From Pyrinomonas methylaliphatogenes (GTDB taxonomy: Bacteria; Acidobacteriota; Blastocatellia; Pyrinomonadales; Pyrinomonadaceae): DNA of 64,000 nucleotides. Position numbers and translations under genes: made by a program. The DNA lies in contig NZ_CBXV010000004.1 of the NCBI RefSeq assembly GCF_000820845.2, positions 310,001-374,000 of the forward strand, written 5' to 3'. A model generated the notes under the pieces. That model saw only the letters and a list, made by a program, of their open reading frames with translations, was not told where the DNA came from and did not search any database. Positions 34,498 through 43,800 of this stretch are shown here, in pieces; position 1 is the first letter of the stretch; every line of letters begins with the position of its first letter.

Positions 34498-36452
34498 ATC
34501 ATTCATATTTGAACGGCGGAAAACGCAGAGTGCCGATGAAGCTTTTCAACGCCCGTATCTACCTTTACGTGTTGCCGGATCTGGTGGTCATGAGCGGCGC
34601 GTTCGCGCTCGCCTATCTATTGCGGTTCGATTTCGACGTTCCGCCCCGCGAGGTGCGAAACGCGCTTGTGCAATGGCCCATGGTGCTCGCGCTTCAGTTC
34701 GCGGCGCTCTTCTGGACCGGCGCCTATACGTTCATCTGGCGGTATATCGGCATCGCCGAATTGAAAACGTTCATCAAGAGCGCCGTCTATTCGAGCGCTC
34801 CGCTCATCCTGTTACGTTTCTTCCTGCCGGATCCGCACGCTTATGGGCGCGTGCCGTTGTCGATCATCCTGATGAACGCGATGCTCGCCTTCGGCGGCCT
34901 GCTCGGGATACGCATCCTTCGTCGCGTTCTGTACGAGCGTTTCGAAAAACGGCACAAAGCGCAGCGAAGCGACGGGCGGAAAAGACCGGTATTGCTGATC
35001 GGCGCCGGACGCGCCGGCGTGCTCGCCGTGCGTGAGATACAGAGCTGCGGCGACGTGGATCTAGATGTCAAAGGTTTCATCGATGATGATCCGCGCAAGC
35101 AAGGGTCGGTGATTCACGGCGTCCCCGTGCTCGGCACGACGCGCGATCTGCCGCGACTGGTCGAGGAGTTGAAGATAGATCACGTCGTGATCTCGATCGC
35201 GCAAGCGTCGCGCCGCGATTTTCGGCGAATTTTGGATCTTTGCGAGCAAGTGCCGATTAAGGCGCGGATCATTCCGGGATTGTACGAGCTATTGCAGGGC
35301 AAAGTGCAAGTCAGCCGCGTGCGCGATATCCAGATCGAAGATCTGCTGGGGCGCGAGCCGGTTCACTTGGATCAAGAGTTGATGGAACGGTTGTTGGCCG
35401 AGCGCGTCGTGATGGTCACCGGCGCCGGCGGATCGATCGGATCGGAGTTGGCGCGCCAGGCGGCGCGTTTTCGGCCCAGCCGTCTGGTGCTGGTCGAGCG
35501 GGCGGAGTTCGCGCTCTTCAACATCGAGCGCGAGTTGAAGCAGAAATGGCCCGATCTCGAGATCGCCGCGGTGGTCGGCGATGTGGGCGATGAGGTGCGG
35601 ATGCGCGCCGTCTTTGCGCGCCATGCGCCGCACGTCGTATTGCACGCGGCGGCGCATAAACACGTGCCGATGATGGAACGCAACGTCGCCGAAGCGGTGC
35701 GTAACAACGTGTTGGCGACACGCTCATTGGGCCAGTTGGCGGGTCGTTTCGATGCCGAGGTCTTCGTGCTCATCTCGAGCGACAAGGCCGTGCGTCCGAC
35801 GTCGATCATGGGCGCGACCAAGCGTGTCGCCGAACTTGTGGTTCAAGATCTGAATCGTCGTTACGCGACACGTTACGTCGCCGTCCGTTTCGGCAACGTG
35901 ATCGATTCGGCCGGTTCGGTCATCCCGATCTTCCGCCAGCAGATACGCGAAGGTGGCCCGGTGACGGTCACCCATCCGGATATGACGCGCTACTTTATGA
36001 CGATCCCGGAAGCGGCCCAGCTGGTCTTGCAGGCCGGAGCGATGGGCGAAGGCGGCGAGATCTTCATCCTCGATATGGGTGAGCCGGTCCGCATCCTCGA
36101 TCTGGCGAAACAGATCATCAAGCTTTCGGGTTTGAAGCCGTTCGAGGATATCGAGATCGTCTTTACCGGCATGCGTCCGGGCGAAAAGCTGTTCGAGGAA
36201 TTACAGATGACCGAAGAGATGATGACTCGGACGCGACATCCGAAGATCTTCATCGGGCGCATCTCGGCCTATCCTCCGCGCGTCGTCAATGAAGCCCTCG
36301 AGCGGTTAGCCGATCTCGCCCAGCGCGATGATGAAGCCGGGATCAGAGATTACCTGACGCGCCTTTTGCCCGAAGCGCAGCTCCGGAGAGCGCCAGTGGA
36401 TTCAAGTCCTTTCGCCGCAGTCAAAGCGGTTCAACTCGCGGCGCGATCTTGA
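34491..36452 (+). CDS. Membrane UDP-sugar 4,6-dehydratase (CapD/WbpM/PglF type)
   Basis: Polysaccharide biosynthesis dehydratase of 653 aa. Four N-terminal hydrophobic helices (for example LPDLVVMSGAFALAYLL, then VLALQFAALFWTGAYTFIW) precede a CoA-binding-like Rossmann domain (GAGRAGVLAVREI, near residue 171) and the SDR catalytic domain from about residue 305 (VTGAGGSIGSELA, VVGDVGDEVRM, HAAAHKHVPMME). The catalytic segment SIMGATKR has Met where most SDRs have Tyr, which is normal for the long membrane-bound members. It forms UDP-4-keto-6-deoxy-HexNAc for the aminotransferase upstream. ATG 34491 is chosen; an in-frame start at 34371 would overlap the preceding gene. Confidence 0.92.
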   Translation: MTDHSYLNGGKRRVPMKLFNARIYLYVLPDLVVMSGAFALAYLLRFDFDVPPREVRNALVQWPMVLALQFAALFWTGAYTFIWRYIGIAELKTFIKSAVYSSAPLILLRFFLPDPHAYGRVPLSIILMNAMLAFGGLLGIRILRRVLYERFEKRHKAQRSDGRKRPVLLIGAGRAGVLAVREIQSCGDVDLDVKGFIDDDPRKQGSVIHGVPVLGTTRDLPRLVEELKIDHVVISIAQASRRDFRRILDLCEQVPIKARIIPGLYELLQGKVQVSRVRDIQIEDLLGREPVHLDQELMERLLAERVVMVTGAGGSIGSELARQAARFRPSRLVLVERAEFALFNIERELKQKWPDLEIAAVVGDVGDEVRMRAVFARHAPHVVLHAAAHKHVPMMERNVAEAVRNNVLATRSLGQLAGRFDAEVFVLISSDKAVRPTSIMGATKRVAELVVQDLNRRYATRYVAVRFGNVIDSAGSVIPIFRQQIREGGPVTVTHPDMTRYFMTIPEAAQLVLQAGAMGEGGEIFILDMGEPVRILDLAKQIIKLSGLKPFEDIEIVFTGMRPGEKLFEELQMTEEMMTRTRHPKIFIGRISAYPPRVVNEALERLADLAQRDDEAGIRDYLTRLLPEAQLRRAPVDSSPFAAVKAVQLAARS

Positions 36453-36512
36453 GCGAAATAAGGGATCGACGATACTCGGTTGATCCAGTTCTCGGCGAAG
36501 GGAAGACTAAAG

Positions 36513-37427
36513 ATGCATCTCATCGAGGCGCCGGATCGAAGTGCGGCGAGCGAATGCGATGGGCGCAATTTGGTCTTTTTGGTGGGTTGCCCGCGAAGCG
36601 GCACGACGTGGTTGCAACGCCAGCTCGCTTGTCATCCACGGATCCACACGGCAATAGAATCGCACCTATTCGATCACATCATCGGGCCGATCTTAAGGCG
36701 CTGGGAGTACAGCATAGACACGCGCAACGGTGGAATGGGACCGGCGGCTTACTACACCGAGGAAGAGTTTTTTCGGATGATCCGGTCGTTTTTGCGCGCG
36801 CTGCTGCGTCCGATGATCGAAGACTTGAGGGACGGAGAGATCTTTCTCGATAAGACGCCGTCGCACGCGCTTTTTCTGCCGGAGATCGTGCGCCTGCTTC
36901 CAAGGTGTCGCATCATTCATCTGTTGCGCGATCCGCGCGATGTCGTCGCCTCTTTGCTTGCCGCGTCGCGCTCTTTCGGTTCGATGTGGGCGCCAAAGGA
37001 TGCGCGCGCGGCGATTCGCATGTGGACCGAACACATCTGGTGGGTGCGGCGCGAGGGCCGTCGGTTGCCGCCCGCGCAATTTCACGAAGTACGCTATGAA
37101 GAGTTGCTCCGCGCTCCGCATGAGGCGTTGAAAGTTTGTGTCGAATTTCTCGGTTTAGAGTGGAGCGATGACGAGATCGCGCGCGCCGTCGCGGCCAATG
37201 AAAAGAGCATCGCGCGCTCCATTGGCGGGACGGCGCTTTACGTCGGCGGCGAGCTTGCGCGAAATATTGGGCCGAACAAGCGCGATCCGGACGGCTTCGT
37301 GCGTCGCGGCATATCCGGCTCGTGGCGCGCGGATCTATCGTTGCGCGAACGCTTCTGGATATGGCGCACGGCGCGCAAAGAGATGGCTGAGCTCGGCTAC
37401 CGCTGGCGCTTCCTTTTCTTCGTATAA
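36513..37427 (+). CDS. Sulfotransferase family protein
   Basis: Transfers sulfate from PAPS to a hydroxyl of the glycan. The 5'-phosphosulfate loop FLVGCPRSGTTWLQ is near residue 20 and the 3'-phosphate motif LLRDPRDVVASLLAASRSFG in the middle; later RYEELLRAPHEAL is typical of the family. No signal peptide is seen, so it acts in the cytosol, probably on a lipid-linked intermediate. ATG 36513 follows AAGGGA at reasonable spacing; TTG 36480 would add 11 residues. It lies directly before the PAPS-making enzyme, making a self-sufficient sulfation module. 304 aa. Confidence 0.9.
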   Translation: MHLIEAPDRSAASECDGRNLVFLVGCPRSGTTWLQRQLACHPRIHTAIESHLFDHIIGPILRRWEYSIDTRNGGMGPAAYYTEEEFFRMIRSFLRALLRPMIEDLRDGEIFLDKTPSHALFLPEIVRLLPRCRIIHLLRDPRDVVASLLAASRSFGSMWAPKDARAAIRMWTEHIWWVRREGRRLPPAQFHEVRYEELLRAPHEALKVCVEFLGLEWSDDEIARAVAANEKSIARSIGGTALYVGGELARNIGPNKRDPDGFVRRGISGSWRADLSLRERFWIWRTARKEMAELGYRWRFLFFV

Positions 37428-37530
37428 CACAAACCATTTGCTCCTCGGCGACTCTTGACTCGAAAGAACGATCTCGGTCGTCAGCCTGAGAGCATCGTCG
37501 CGGAAGATGTGACTCGAACACGAAACCCAA

Positions 37531-39417
37531 ATGACGAACGATCCTCTGTTGATCCCACCGTATGGCGGACGCCTCGTCGATCTCATGGTCGAGGACGAGG
37601 AGCGCGCCGAGTTGATTGCGCGCGCGAACCAACTCTCTTCGGTGCGACTTTCGCCGCGGTCGGTATGCGATCTCGAACTGCTGGCGACGGGCGGTTTCTC
37701 GCCGCTCGATCGTTTCATGGGGCGCTGCGATTACTTGCGCGTCATCGGCGAGATGCGGCTTGCCGACGGCGCGATCTTCCCGATCCCTGTGACGTTGCCT
37801 GTCGGCGAGACGGATGGCCTGCAGATCGGGCGCGAGGTCGCTCTGCGCAGTCCGAAGAACGAACTGTTGGCCGTCATGCTCGTCGAGGAGATTTACGAGT
37901 GGGATCGCATGCAGGAAGCGGCGGAAGTTTACCGGACCACCGATTCGCGCCATCCGCTCGTTGCCGAAATGGCCTCGTGGGGACGGTTCTACATCTCCGG
38001 GCCGCTTCGCGTCCTATCGCTCCCGAAGCATTATGACTTTCCCGAGCTACGCCACACCCCACAACAGGTGCGCGCGTTGCTCGTTCGGTTGGGGCGGGCC
38101 AACGTCGTCGCCTTTCAGACGCGCAATCCGATGCACCGGGCGCATGAAGAGCTGACGCGCCGCGCGGCGCAAGCCGTTGACGGCACGCTATTGATCCATC
38201 CATCGGTCGGGCTGACCAATCCGGGCGATGTGGACCACTACACGCGCGTGCGGAGCTACAAAGCGCTGGTCGAACGATATTACGATCCGCGGCGCACGTT
38301 ACTCAGCCTGCTGCCGTTGGCGATGCGCATGGCTGGGCCACGGTCGGCATTGTGGCACGCGATCATCCGGCGCAACTACGGTGCCAATTACCTCATCGTC
38401 GGACGCGATCACGCAAGCCCGGGGCGCAACGCGAAAGGCGAGCCGTTCTATGGTCCATATGAGGCGCAACAGTTGTGTTCGCGCTTCAGCGAGGAGATAG
38501 GCGTCCGTATTCTCTGCTATGCGGATATGGTCTATCTGCCGGCAGAGGATCGGTACGAGGAACGGCATCGCGTCCCACGGTCGGCGAAATCTCTCGCCCT
38601 TTCGGGAACTGAAGCGCGCGAAAGGTATCTCGCTTGCGGGCGTCCGCTGCCGGCTTGGTTTACGCGCCCGGAGGTCATGCGGGAACTAGCGCGCGCCTAT
38701 CCACCCAAACATCAACGCGGTTTCTGTATTTGGTTGACCGGATTGCCGAGCGCAGGCAAATCGACTATCGCCGATGTCATCGCCGTCAAGCTTGTCGAGC
38801 ACGGTCGCCGCGTCACGTTGCTCGATGGCGACGTGGTGCGCACGCATCTTTCGAAGGGGCTCGATTTCTCACGCGAGGGGCGCGACACGAACGTTTTGCG
38901 CATCGGCTTCGTCGCGTCGGAGGTCGTCCGTCACAACGGCGCGGTCATCTGCGCTGCTATCAGCCCGTATCAAGCGACGCGCGATCGTGTACGTTTGATG
39001 ATCGGGGAGGAGAGTTTCATCGTCGTCTTCGTCAATACGCCGCTCGAAGTTTGTGAGCGACGCGATGTCAAAGGGATCTATGCGCGCGCCCGCGCCAGCC
39101 AAATAAAAGGCGTGACCGGAATCGACGCGCCTTACGAACCACCTGCGGATCCGGATCTGGTGCTGGATACCTGTCAAGATTCGCCGGAAGAGTGTGCGCA
39201 AAAGGTCATCGAGCTATTGAGGGAAAGGGGCTTTCTACGGAACGATTCCGGCGTGCGCGATGGTGGGCATGACGTTCACGACAAAGACCGGCGCGCGTCA
39301 CCCCTTCGCCTCGCGTCATCCAGCTTGGTCCGCCCGTTTACGCTCTTTTGGACCGCTGTCATCGATCTCCTTGGCCCGGTCAGGGAGCTAATCGGAAGCC
39401 TGTTCGACAAGATCTGA
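37531..39417 (+). CDS. Bifunctional ATP sulfurylase / APS kinase
   Basis: Makes PAPS from sulfate and two ATP. Residues about 1-395 are a sulfate adenylyltransferase with QTRNPMHRAHEEL near residue 195 and VGRDHASPG near 290. Residues about 400-575 are an APS kinase with P-loop GLPSAGKST near 404, DGDVVRTHLSKGLDFSREGR and KGIYARARA. The single-chain ATPS-APSK order is found in several bacterial phyla. Unusual is the C-terminal tail of about 50 residues: a polar stretch followed by RPFTLFWTAVIDLLGPVREL, an amphipathic or hydrophobic segment not expected in a soluble APS kinase. It lies next to the sulfotransferase, so it probably serves glycan sulfation. Confidence 0.93.
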   Translation: MTNDPLLIPPYGGRLVDLMVEDEERAELIARANQLSSVRLSPRSVCDLELLATGGFSPLDRFMGRCDYLRVIGEMRLADGAIFPIPVTLPVGETDGLQIGREVALRSPKNELLAVMLVEEIYEWDRMQEAAEVYRTTDSRHPLVAEMASWGRFYISGPLRVLSLPKHYDFPELRHTPQQVRALLVRLGRANVVAFQTRNPMHRAHEELTRRAAQAVDGTLLIHPSVGLTNPGDVDHYTRVRSYKALVERYYDPRRTLLSLLPLAMRMAGPRSALWHAIIRRNYGANYLIVGRDHASPGRNAKGEPFYGPYEAQQLCSRFSEEIGVRILCYADMVYLPAEDRYEERHRVPRSAKSLALSGTEARERYLACGRPLPAWFTRPEVMRELARAYPPKHQRGFCIWLTGLPSAGKSTIADVIAVKLVEHGRRVTLLDGDVVRTHLSKGLDFSREGRDTNVLRIGFVASEVVRHNGAVICAAISPYQATRDRVRLMIGEESFIVVFVNTPLEVCERRDVKGIYARARASQIKGVTGIDAPYEPPADPDLVLDTCQDSPEECAQKVIELLRERGFLRNDSGVRDGGHDVHDKDRRASPLRLASSSLVRPFTLFWTAVIDLLGPVRELIGSLFDKI

Positions 39418-39420
39418 GTG

Positions 39421-40242
39421 ATGAGCGACGAGATCATTGGGTTGATCCCGGCGGGCGGACGCGCGCGCCGCATCGCGCCCTTGCCTTGCAGTAAGGAGAT
39501 TTATCCGGTTCTCCCCCGCGAGGCTGACAGCGAAGAACGCCCCAAGGTCGTCGGACAGTATTTGATCGAAAGGATGAGATCGGCGGGCGTGCGGCGCATC
39601 TACATCATCCTGCGCAAAGGGAAGTGGGATATCCCGAGCTATTTCGGCGATGGCGCAAGGCTGGGGGTGCGGATCGCGTATCTGATCGCGCGCCATCCTT
39701 TCGGTCCGCCGTACACGCTCGATCAAGCTTTCCCTTTCGTCGCGCGATCGCTCGTCATGTTTGGTTTTCCCGACATCATCTTCTATCCGGCTGACGCTTA
39801 CAAAAGCCTGCTCGCTCATCAAGCGAACGCCGGAGCGGAGATCGTCTTGGGCCTTTTTCCCGCGCCCGCCGGGCGCTGCCTCGATAAGATCGAAACGGAG
39901 GTTGATGGGCGCGTCCGTTGCGTCGAGCGTCACACGCGCTCCGGTCACACGTGGACCATCGCCGTGTGGACTCCAGCTTTCAATCGATTCCTGCACGAGC
40001 GCTTGCGCGAAGATCTAAAGCGTCGCCGGAATAGTTCGGGGTCGAGCAAGAGCGCAGAACTCGGCGAGCTGACGGTCGGCGATGTCATCGCCGAAGCTGT
40101 TCGAGCGGGCTTGCGCGTTCATGGCGTGCGATTATCAGGCGCCTCATACCTTGACATCGGAACGCCGGAGGACCTGAGGCGAGCTCCGAGTTACGTTGCG
40201 CGTATGGAAGGGATAGTGCGCGACCGGACCACGAGCGAATGA
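39421..40242 (+). CDS. Nucleotidyltransferase, sugar-1-phosphate type
   Basis: Resembles glucose-1-phosphate thymidylyl- or cytidylyltransferases: GLIPAGGRARRIAPLPCSKE is a variant of the G-x-G-T-R-L..T nucleotide loop, with Arg-Ile-Ala in place of the usual Thr-Arg-Leu, followed by LRKGKWDIPSYFGDG and YLDIGTPEDLRRA at the C-terminus. It is 273 aa. The start is ATG 39421, 3 bp after the previous stop; GTG 39418 is adjacent. The 3' end overlaps the next gene by 4 bp. The altered loop makes the nucleotide uncertain, and a regulatory or NTP-independent role is possible. Confidence 0.78.
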   Translation: MSDEIIGLIPAGGRARRIAPLPCSKEIYPVLPREADSEERPKVVGQYLIERMRSAGVRRIYIILRKGKWDIPSYFGDGARLGVRIAYLIARHPFGPPYTLDQAFPFVARSLVMFGFPDIIFYPADAYKSLLAHQANAGAEIVLGLFPAPAGRCLDKIETEVDGRVRCVERHTRSGHTWTIAVWTPAFNRFLHERLREDLKRRRNSSGSSKSAELGELTVGDVIAEAVRAGLRVHGVRLSGASYLDIGTPEDLRRAPSYVARMEGIVRDRTTSE

Positions 40243-41264
40243 AGGCGGCGACGCTCGCAGGTTCGAATTCAGCGTATATTGAGGACAAAGGCATGGCAGG
40301 AAGACGATACAAAGTGAGCGTCGGATTGCCGGTTTACAACGGCGAGAACTATCTCGAAGCGGCGCTCGATTCCATCTTGGCACAGACCTACGAAGATTTC
40401 GAACTGATCATTACGGATAACGCTTCGACCGATCGGACAAGGGATATCTGTCTAGATTATGCGGCGCGCGACCGGCGCATCCGCTACTACCGCAACGAGG
40501 AGAACATCGGCGCGCCGCGCAACTTCAATCGCGCCTTCGAGTTATCATCCGGTCAGTATTTCAAGTGGGCGCATCATGATGACGTGCTCGCGCCAAAATT
40601 CCTGGCCAAGTGCGTTGAGGTGTTGGATGACGATCCGACGATCGTCCTCGTCCATTCGAAAACGGCGCGGATCGAAGACGGGCTAGAGGTTGTCGGCGCT
40701 TACGACCATGCGATGCGGGTCGATTCGCCCGATCCGCGCATACGCTTCCGCGACGTGCTCATGGTCCGCCACTGGTGTTACGAGCAGTTCGGCGTGATCC
40801 GCGCGCAAACGTTGCAGAGCATGCCACTCTTTGGCGCGTACATCGCTTCCGACCGCCGCTTCATGGCCGAGCTCGCATTGCTCGGCAGATGGTACATCAT
40901 CCCAGAATATCTGTTCTTCAGGCGACAGCATCCGCAAGCGGCTTCAAACATCTGGCCGTTGCAAGCGCGCGCCGCGTGGTTCGATCCGCATGTAGCTGCG
41001 TTGCTGAGCTTCCCGCATTTCAAGGAAGTGGCTGAATACGTCAAGTGTTTGCAACGAGTGCCGCTCGACTGGTCGGTCCGGTTGGATTGTTATCGTACGC
41101 TCTCGCAGTTCTGTCGGCTGAATCGGCGTCATCTGATGGACGATCTATGGATCGCCGCCATCAAGGCGCTCAATCGTTCGCGCGGCGGGCGTCGCTTGAT
41201 CGGTTGGACGAAGCGGATGCGCGGGCGAATCGCAGGTCTGCCTTCCGAACGCCACTCGAACTAG
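40239..41264 (+). CDS. Glycosyltransferase family 2 protein
   Basis: GT-A enzyme of 341 aa: VSVGLPVYNGENYLEAALDS, IITDNASTDRTRDI, then WAHHDDVLAPKFL, where HDD is the DXD metal site. The acceptor half contains DVLMVRHWCYEQFGVIR. The start ATG 40239 overlaps the preceding stop; ATG 40293 (MAGRRYKV) would remove 18 residues that look non-conserved and is equally plausible. The C-terminal 40 residues are basic (RSRGGRRLIGWTKRMRGR), suited to membrane contact. Confidence 0.89.
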   Translation: MKAATLAGSNSAYIEDKGMAGRRYKVSVGLPVYNGENYLEAALDSILAQTYEDFELIITDNASTDRTRDICLDYAARDRRIRYYRNEENIGAPRNFNRAFELSSGQYFKWAHHDDVLAPKFLAKCVEVLDDDPTIVLVHSKTARIEDGLEVVGAYDHAMRVDSPDPRIRFRDVLMVRHWCYEQFGVIRAQTLQSMPLFGAYIASDRRFMAELALLGRWYIIPEYLFFRRQHPQAASNIWPLQARAAWFDPHVAALLSFPHFKEVAEYVKCLQRVPLDWSVRLDCYRTLSQFCRLNRRHLMDDLWIAAIKALNRSRGGRRLIGWTKRMRGRIAGLPSERHSN

Positions 41265-41316
41265 CGCGACGAGGATTCTCGATAAAAGCTCTCAAAAGAA
41301 GAAAGGATAAAAGCAG

Positions 41317-42258
41317 ATGAACGCGATCTATCTCGATTCGCGCCACTCCGAAGAGGAGCGGCGCCATCGCATCTACGACGGCCACTTCTACGCCTTTTCG
41401 CCAACGCCAGCGACGCGGGCGCTCTGTTCCTTCGCTCGTCAGATGATCGAGGAAGCTTTTCATCCGCTCGATCCGCGGACGGCGCAGTTCGCTCTCTCGG
41501 TCGAAGAGTTCGTCGCCATCGCCGGACCGTTGAAGCCGCAGTTCATTCACCATCCGCGCGTCAAGGGGCTGGTCACCGAAATGTTGGCCGAGTTCGGCTG
41601 TGATCTGAACGAGACCTATTTCGACGTGCCGCGCTTGCGCGTCGTCACGCACGACCGCTATTTGACCTCGGGCGTCGGCTACGTCCTCCATCCGCACCGC
41701 GATACGTGGTATTCGGCCCCGATGTGTCAGATCCATTGGTGGCTGCCGATCTATGCGATCGAGGCCGAGAACTCATTGGCCTTTCACCCGAAGTATTGGG
41801 ATCGGCCCGTGGAGAACGATTCGCATCTATTCAACTACTACGACTGGAATCGCGAACGGCGCAGCGCGACGCAACATGTCAAGAACGATCCGCGTTTTCA
41901 ACCACATGCGCAAGGGCCGATCGAGACCGAGCCGGAGCTGCGTTTCGTCTGTGACGCTGGCGGCGCGATCCTCTTTTCGGCGGCGCATCTGCATTCGACC
42001 GTGCCGAACGTGTCGGGGGTGACCCGCTTCAGCATGGACTTTCGCACCGTGCACCTCGGCGATTTAGCGGCCCATCGCGGCGCGCCCAACCTAGACTCTG
42101 CGCCCCAGGGAACGACGTTGCGCGACTTCTTGCGCTGCTCGGATTTCGCCCCTCTTCCGCCGGAGATCATCAACGAGTACGACGACGCCGAAGCGATCCG
42201 TGGAAGAGAAGAGTTTTTGGTCTTCCGGCCCGATAAGGCATCGAGCGTGGCGCGCTGA
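41317..42258 (+). CDS. 2OG-Fe(II) oxygenase-like protein, unassigned substrate
   Basis: A 313-aa soluble protein with features of the cupin-fold iron/2-oxoglutarate oxygenases. HPHRDTWYS supplies the HxD facial-triad pair, and [25 protein letters not shown] supplies the distal His and the Arg that would bind 2-oxoglutarate. The middle is rich in aromatic and acidic residues ([19 protein letters not shown]). The ribosome-binding site GAAAGGA precedes ATG 41317. The neighbours are a GT2 gene and an RfbF gene, so a hydroxylation or oxidation of a sugar, lipid carrier or nucleotide sugar is likely. The fold call rests on motifs only. Confidence 0.68.
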   Translation: MNAIYLDSRHSEEERRHRIYDGHFYAFSPTPATRALCSFARQMIEEAFHPLDPRTAQFALSVEEFVAIAGPLKPQFIHHPRVKGLVTEMLAEFGCDLNETYFDVPRLRVVTHDRYLTSGVGYVLHPHRDTWYSAPMCQIHWWLPIYAIEAENSLAFHPKYWDRPVENDSHLFNYYDWNRERRSATQHVKNDPRFQPHAQGPIETEPELRFVCDAGGAILFSAAHLHSTVPNVSGVTRFSMDFRTVHLGDLAAHRGAPNLDSAPQGTTLRDFLRCSDFAPLPPEIINEYDDAEAIRGREEFLVFRPDKASSVAR

Positions 42259-42277
42259 GTTCCACGGAGGATGGATG

Positions 42278-43045
42278 ATGAAGGCTGTGCTTCTAGCCGG
42301 AGGTTTCGGCACACGCATCAGCGAGGAGACGGCGGTGCGTCCCAAGCCGATGGTCGAGATCGGCGGGCGGCCCATCCTCTGGCACATCATGAAGATCTAC
42401 TCCGCGCACGGGATCACGGATTTCATCATCTGCTGCGGATACAAGGGCTACGTCATCAAGGAGTATTTCGCCAACTATTTCCTGCACATGTCGGATGTCA
42501 CTTTCGACATGCGCTCGAACCGCATGCAGGTTCATTGCGGGCATGCCGAACCGTGGCGTGTCACATTGATCGACACCGGCGAGCAGACGATGACTGGCGG
42601 ACGGTTGAAGCGCGTCCGTGAGCATGTCGGCAATGAGACCTTCTGCTTCACCTATGGCGATGGGGTAGCCGACATCAACATTACCAGATTGATCGCCTTT
42701 CACAAGGCGCAAGGGACGCTGGCGACGATGACCGCGACGCAACCGCCGGGCCGGTTCGGCGTCGTGTCCTTGGCGAAGGATGATTGCCGGATCACGCGCT
42801 TTCGCGAGAAGCCTAACGGCGCATGGATCAACGGCGGTTTCTTCGTTCTCGAGCCCGGAGTGTTCGACTACATCGAGGGCGATGCGACCGTTTGGGAGCA
42901 GGAGCCGTTGCGGCGACTGGCGCGCGATGGTCAATTGTCCGCTTACAAACACAACGGTTTTTGGCATCCGATGGATACTTTGCGCGACAAGTTCTTCCTC
43001 GAAAAGCTCTGGGAGAGCGGAGAGGCGCCATGGAAGGTCTGGTAA
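42278..43045 (+). CDS. rfbF: Glucose-1-phosphate cytidylyltransferase (RfbF)
   Basis: Makes CDP-glucose from CTP and glucose 1-phosphate, the entry to CDP-deoxysugars. The loop [20 protein letters not shown] with [19 protein letters not shown] is the RfbF signature, more specific than Rml[11 protein letters not shown] and [15 protein letters not shown] follow. It is 255 aa, normal length. ATG 42278 sits 7 bp after GGAGG; ATG 42275 one codon earlier is an alternative. The next gene overlaps by 16 bp. The usual partner CDP-glucose 4,6-dehydratase (RfbG) is not recognisable in this window, though the SDR at 58203 is a candidate for a related step. Confidence 0.91.
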   Translation: MKAVLLAGGFGTRISEETAVRPKPMVEIGGRPILWHIMKIYSAHGITDFIICCGYKGYVIKEYFANYFLHMSDVTFDMRSNRMQVHCGHAEPWRVTLIDTGEQTMTGGRLKRVREHVGNETFCFTYGDGVADINITRLIAFHKAQGTLATMTATQPPGRFGVVSLAKDDCRITRFREKPNGAWINGGFFVLEPGVFDYIEGDATVWEQEPLRRLARDGQLSAYKHNGFWHPMDTLRDKFFLEKLWESGEAPWKVW

Positions 43046-43773
43046 CACAGAGTCTGGCGAATCGAATCGCCGTCGTCACGGGCGCCTCTTCCGGCATTGG
43101 GTGCGCGATCGCGCGGCAACTGGCGGCCTGCGGCGCGCGCGTCTGCCTTGTGGGGCGCAAGGTCGAGACCTTGCTCCGCGTCGCAAGTGAGACCGGCCAC
43201 GCCGCTTCGCTCGCTTTCTGCTATCAAGCCGATCTCGAGCGCGAGGTTGATATTCGCGCGCTCGTCGCCAGTTTGCGCGAGGATTGCGGTCGAGTAGATG
43301 TGCTCGTCCACAGCGCCGGCACGATCTCGCTTGGACCGGTAGAGGGTCTTCCGGTCGAAGATCTCGACCGACAGTTTGCCGTCAACCTTCGCGCGCCTTA
43401 TCTGTTGACGCAAGCTTTGCTCCCGCAGATCAAAGCGTGTCGCGGCCAGATCGCCTTCATCAACTCCAGCGCAGGCCTCAATGCCAAAGGCAGCATCGCG
43501 CAGTACGCGGCGACCAAGCATGCGCTCAAAGCTTTGGCCGACAGCTTGCGCGAAGAGGTCAACGGCGATGGCGTGCGCGTCTTGAGCCTCTATATCGGGC
43601 GGACGGCGACGAAGATGCAAGCGGATGTGCATCGCTTCGAAGGTCGGGAATATCGCGCGGAGCTGCTCATCCAGCCGGAGGACGTCGCCGCAATTCTCAT
43701 CAGCGCGCTCTGTTTGCCGCGCACTGCTGAGGTGACCGACATTCACATCCGTCCGATGTCTAAAGTCGCATAA
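43030..43773 (+). CDS. Classical short-chain dehydrogenase/reductase
   Basis: A 247-aa NAD(P)-dependent oxidoreductase: [18 protein letters not shown] at the N-terminus, [13 protein letters not shown], the catalytic Ser in [11 protein letters not shown], and [13 protein letters not shown] with the YxxxK pair. It is followed by [14 protein letters not shown], an NADP-type C-terminal loop. The ATG at 43030 has GGAGAGG upstream and starts inside the preceding rfbF gene. It may oxidise or reduce a sugar or lipid intermediate; classical SDRs are hard to assign and it need not act on the CDP-sugar. Confidence 0.86.
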   Translation: MEGLVTQSLANRIAVVTGASSGIGCAIARQLAACGARVCLVGRKVETLLRVASETGHAASLAFCYQADLEREVDIRALVASLREDCGRVDVLVHSAGTISLGPVEGLPVEDLDRQFAVNLRAPYLLTQALLPQIKACRGQIAFINSSAGLNAKGSIAQYAATKHALKALADSLREEVNGDGVRVLSLYIGRTATKMQADVHRFEGREYRAELLIQPEDVAAILISALCLPRTAEVTDIHIRPMSKVA

Positions 43774-43800
43774 GTCGGTCGGCGTGGTTCGTTCGGAAAG

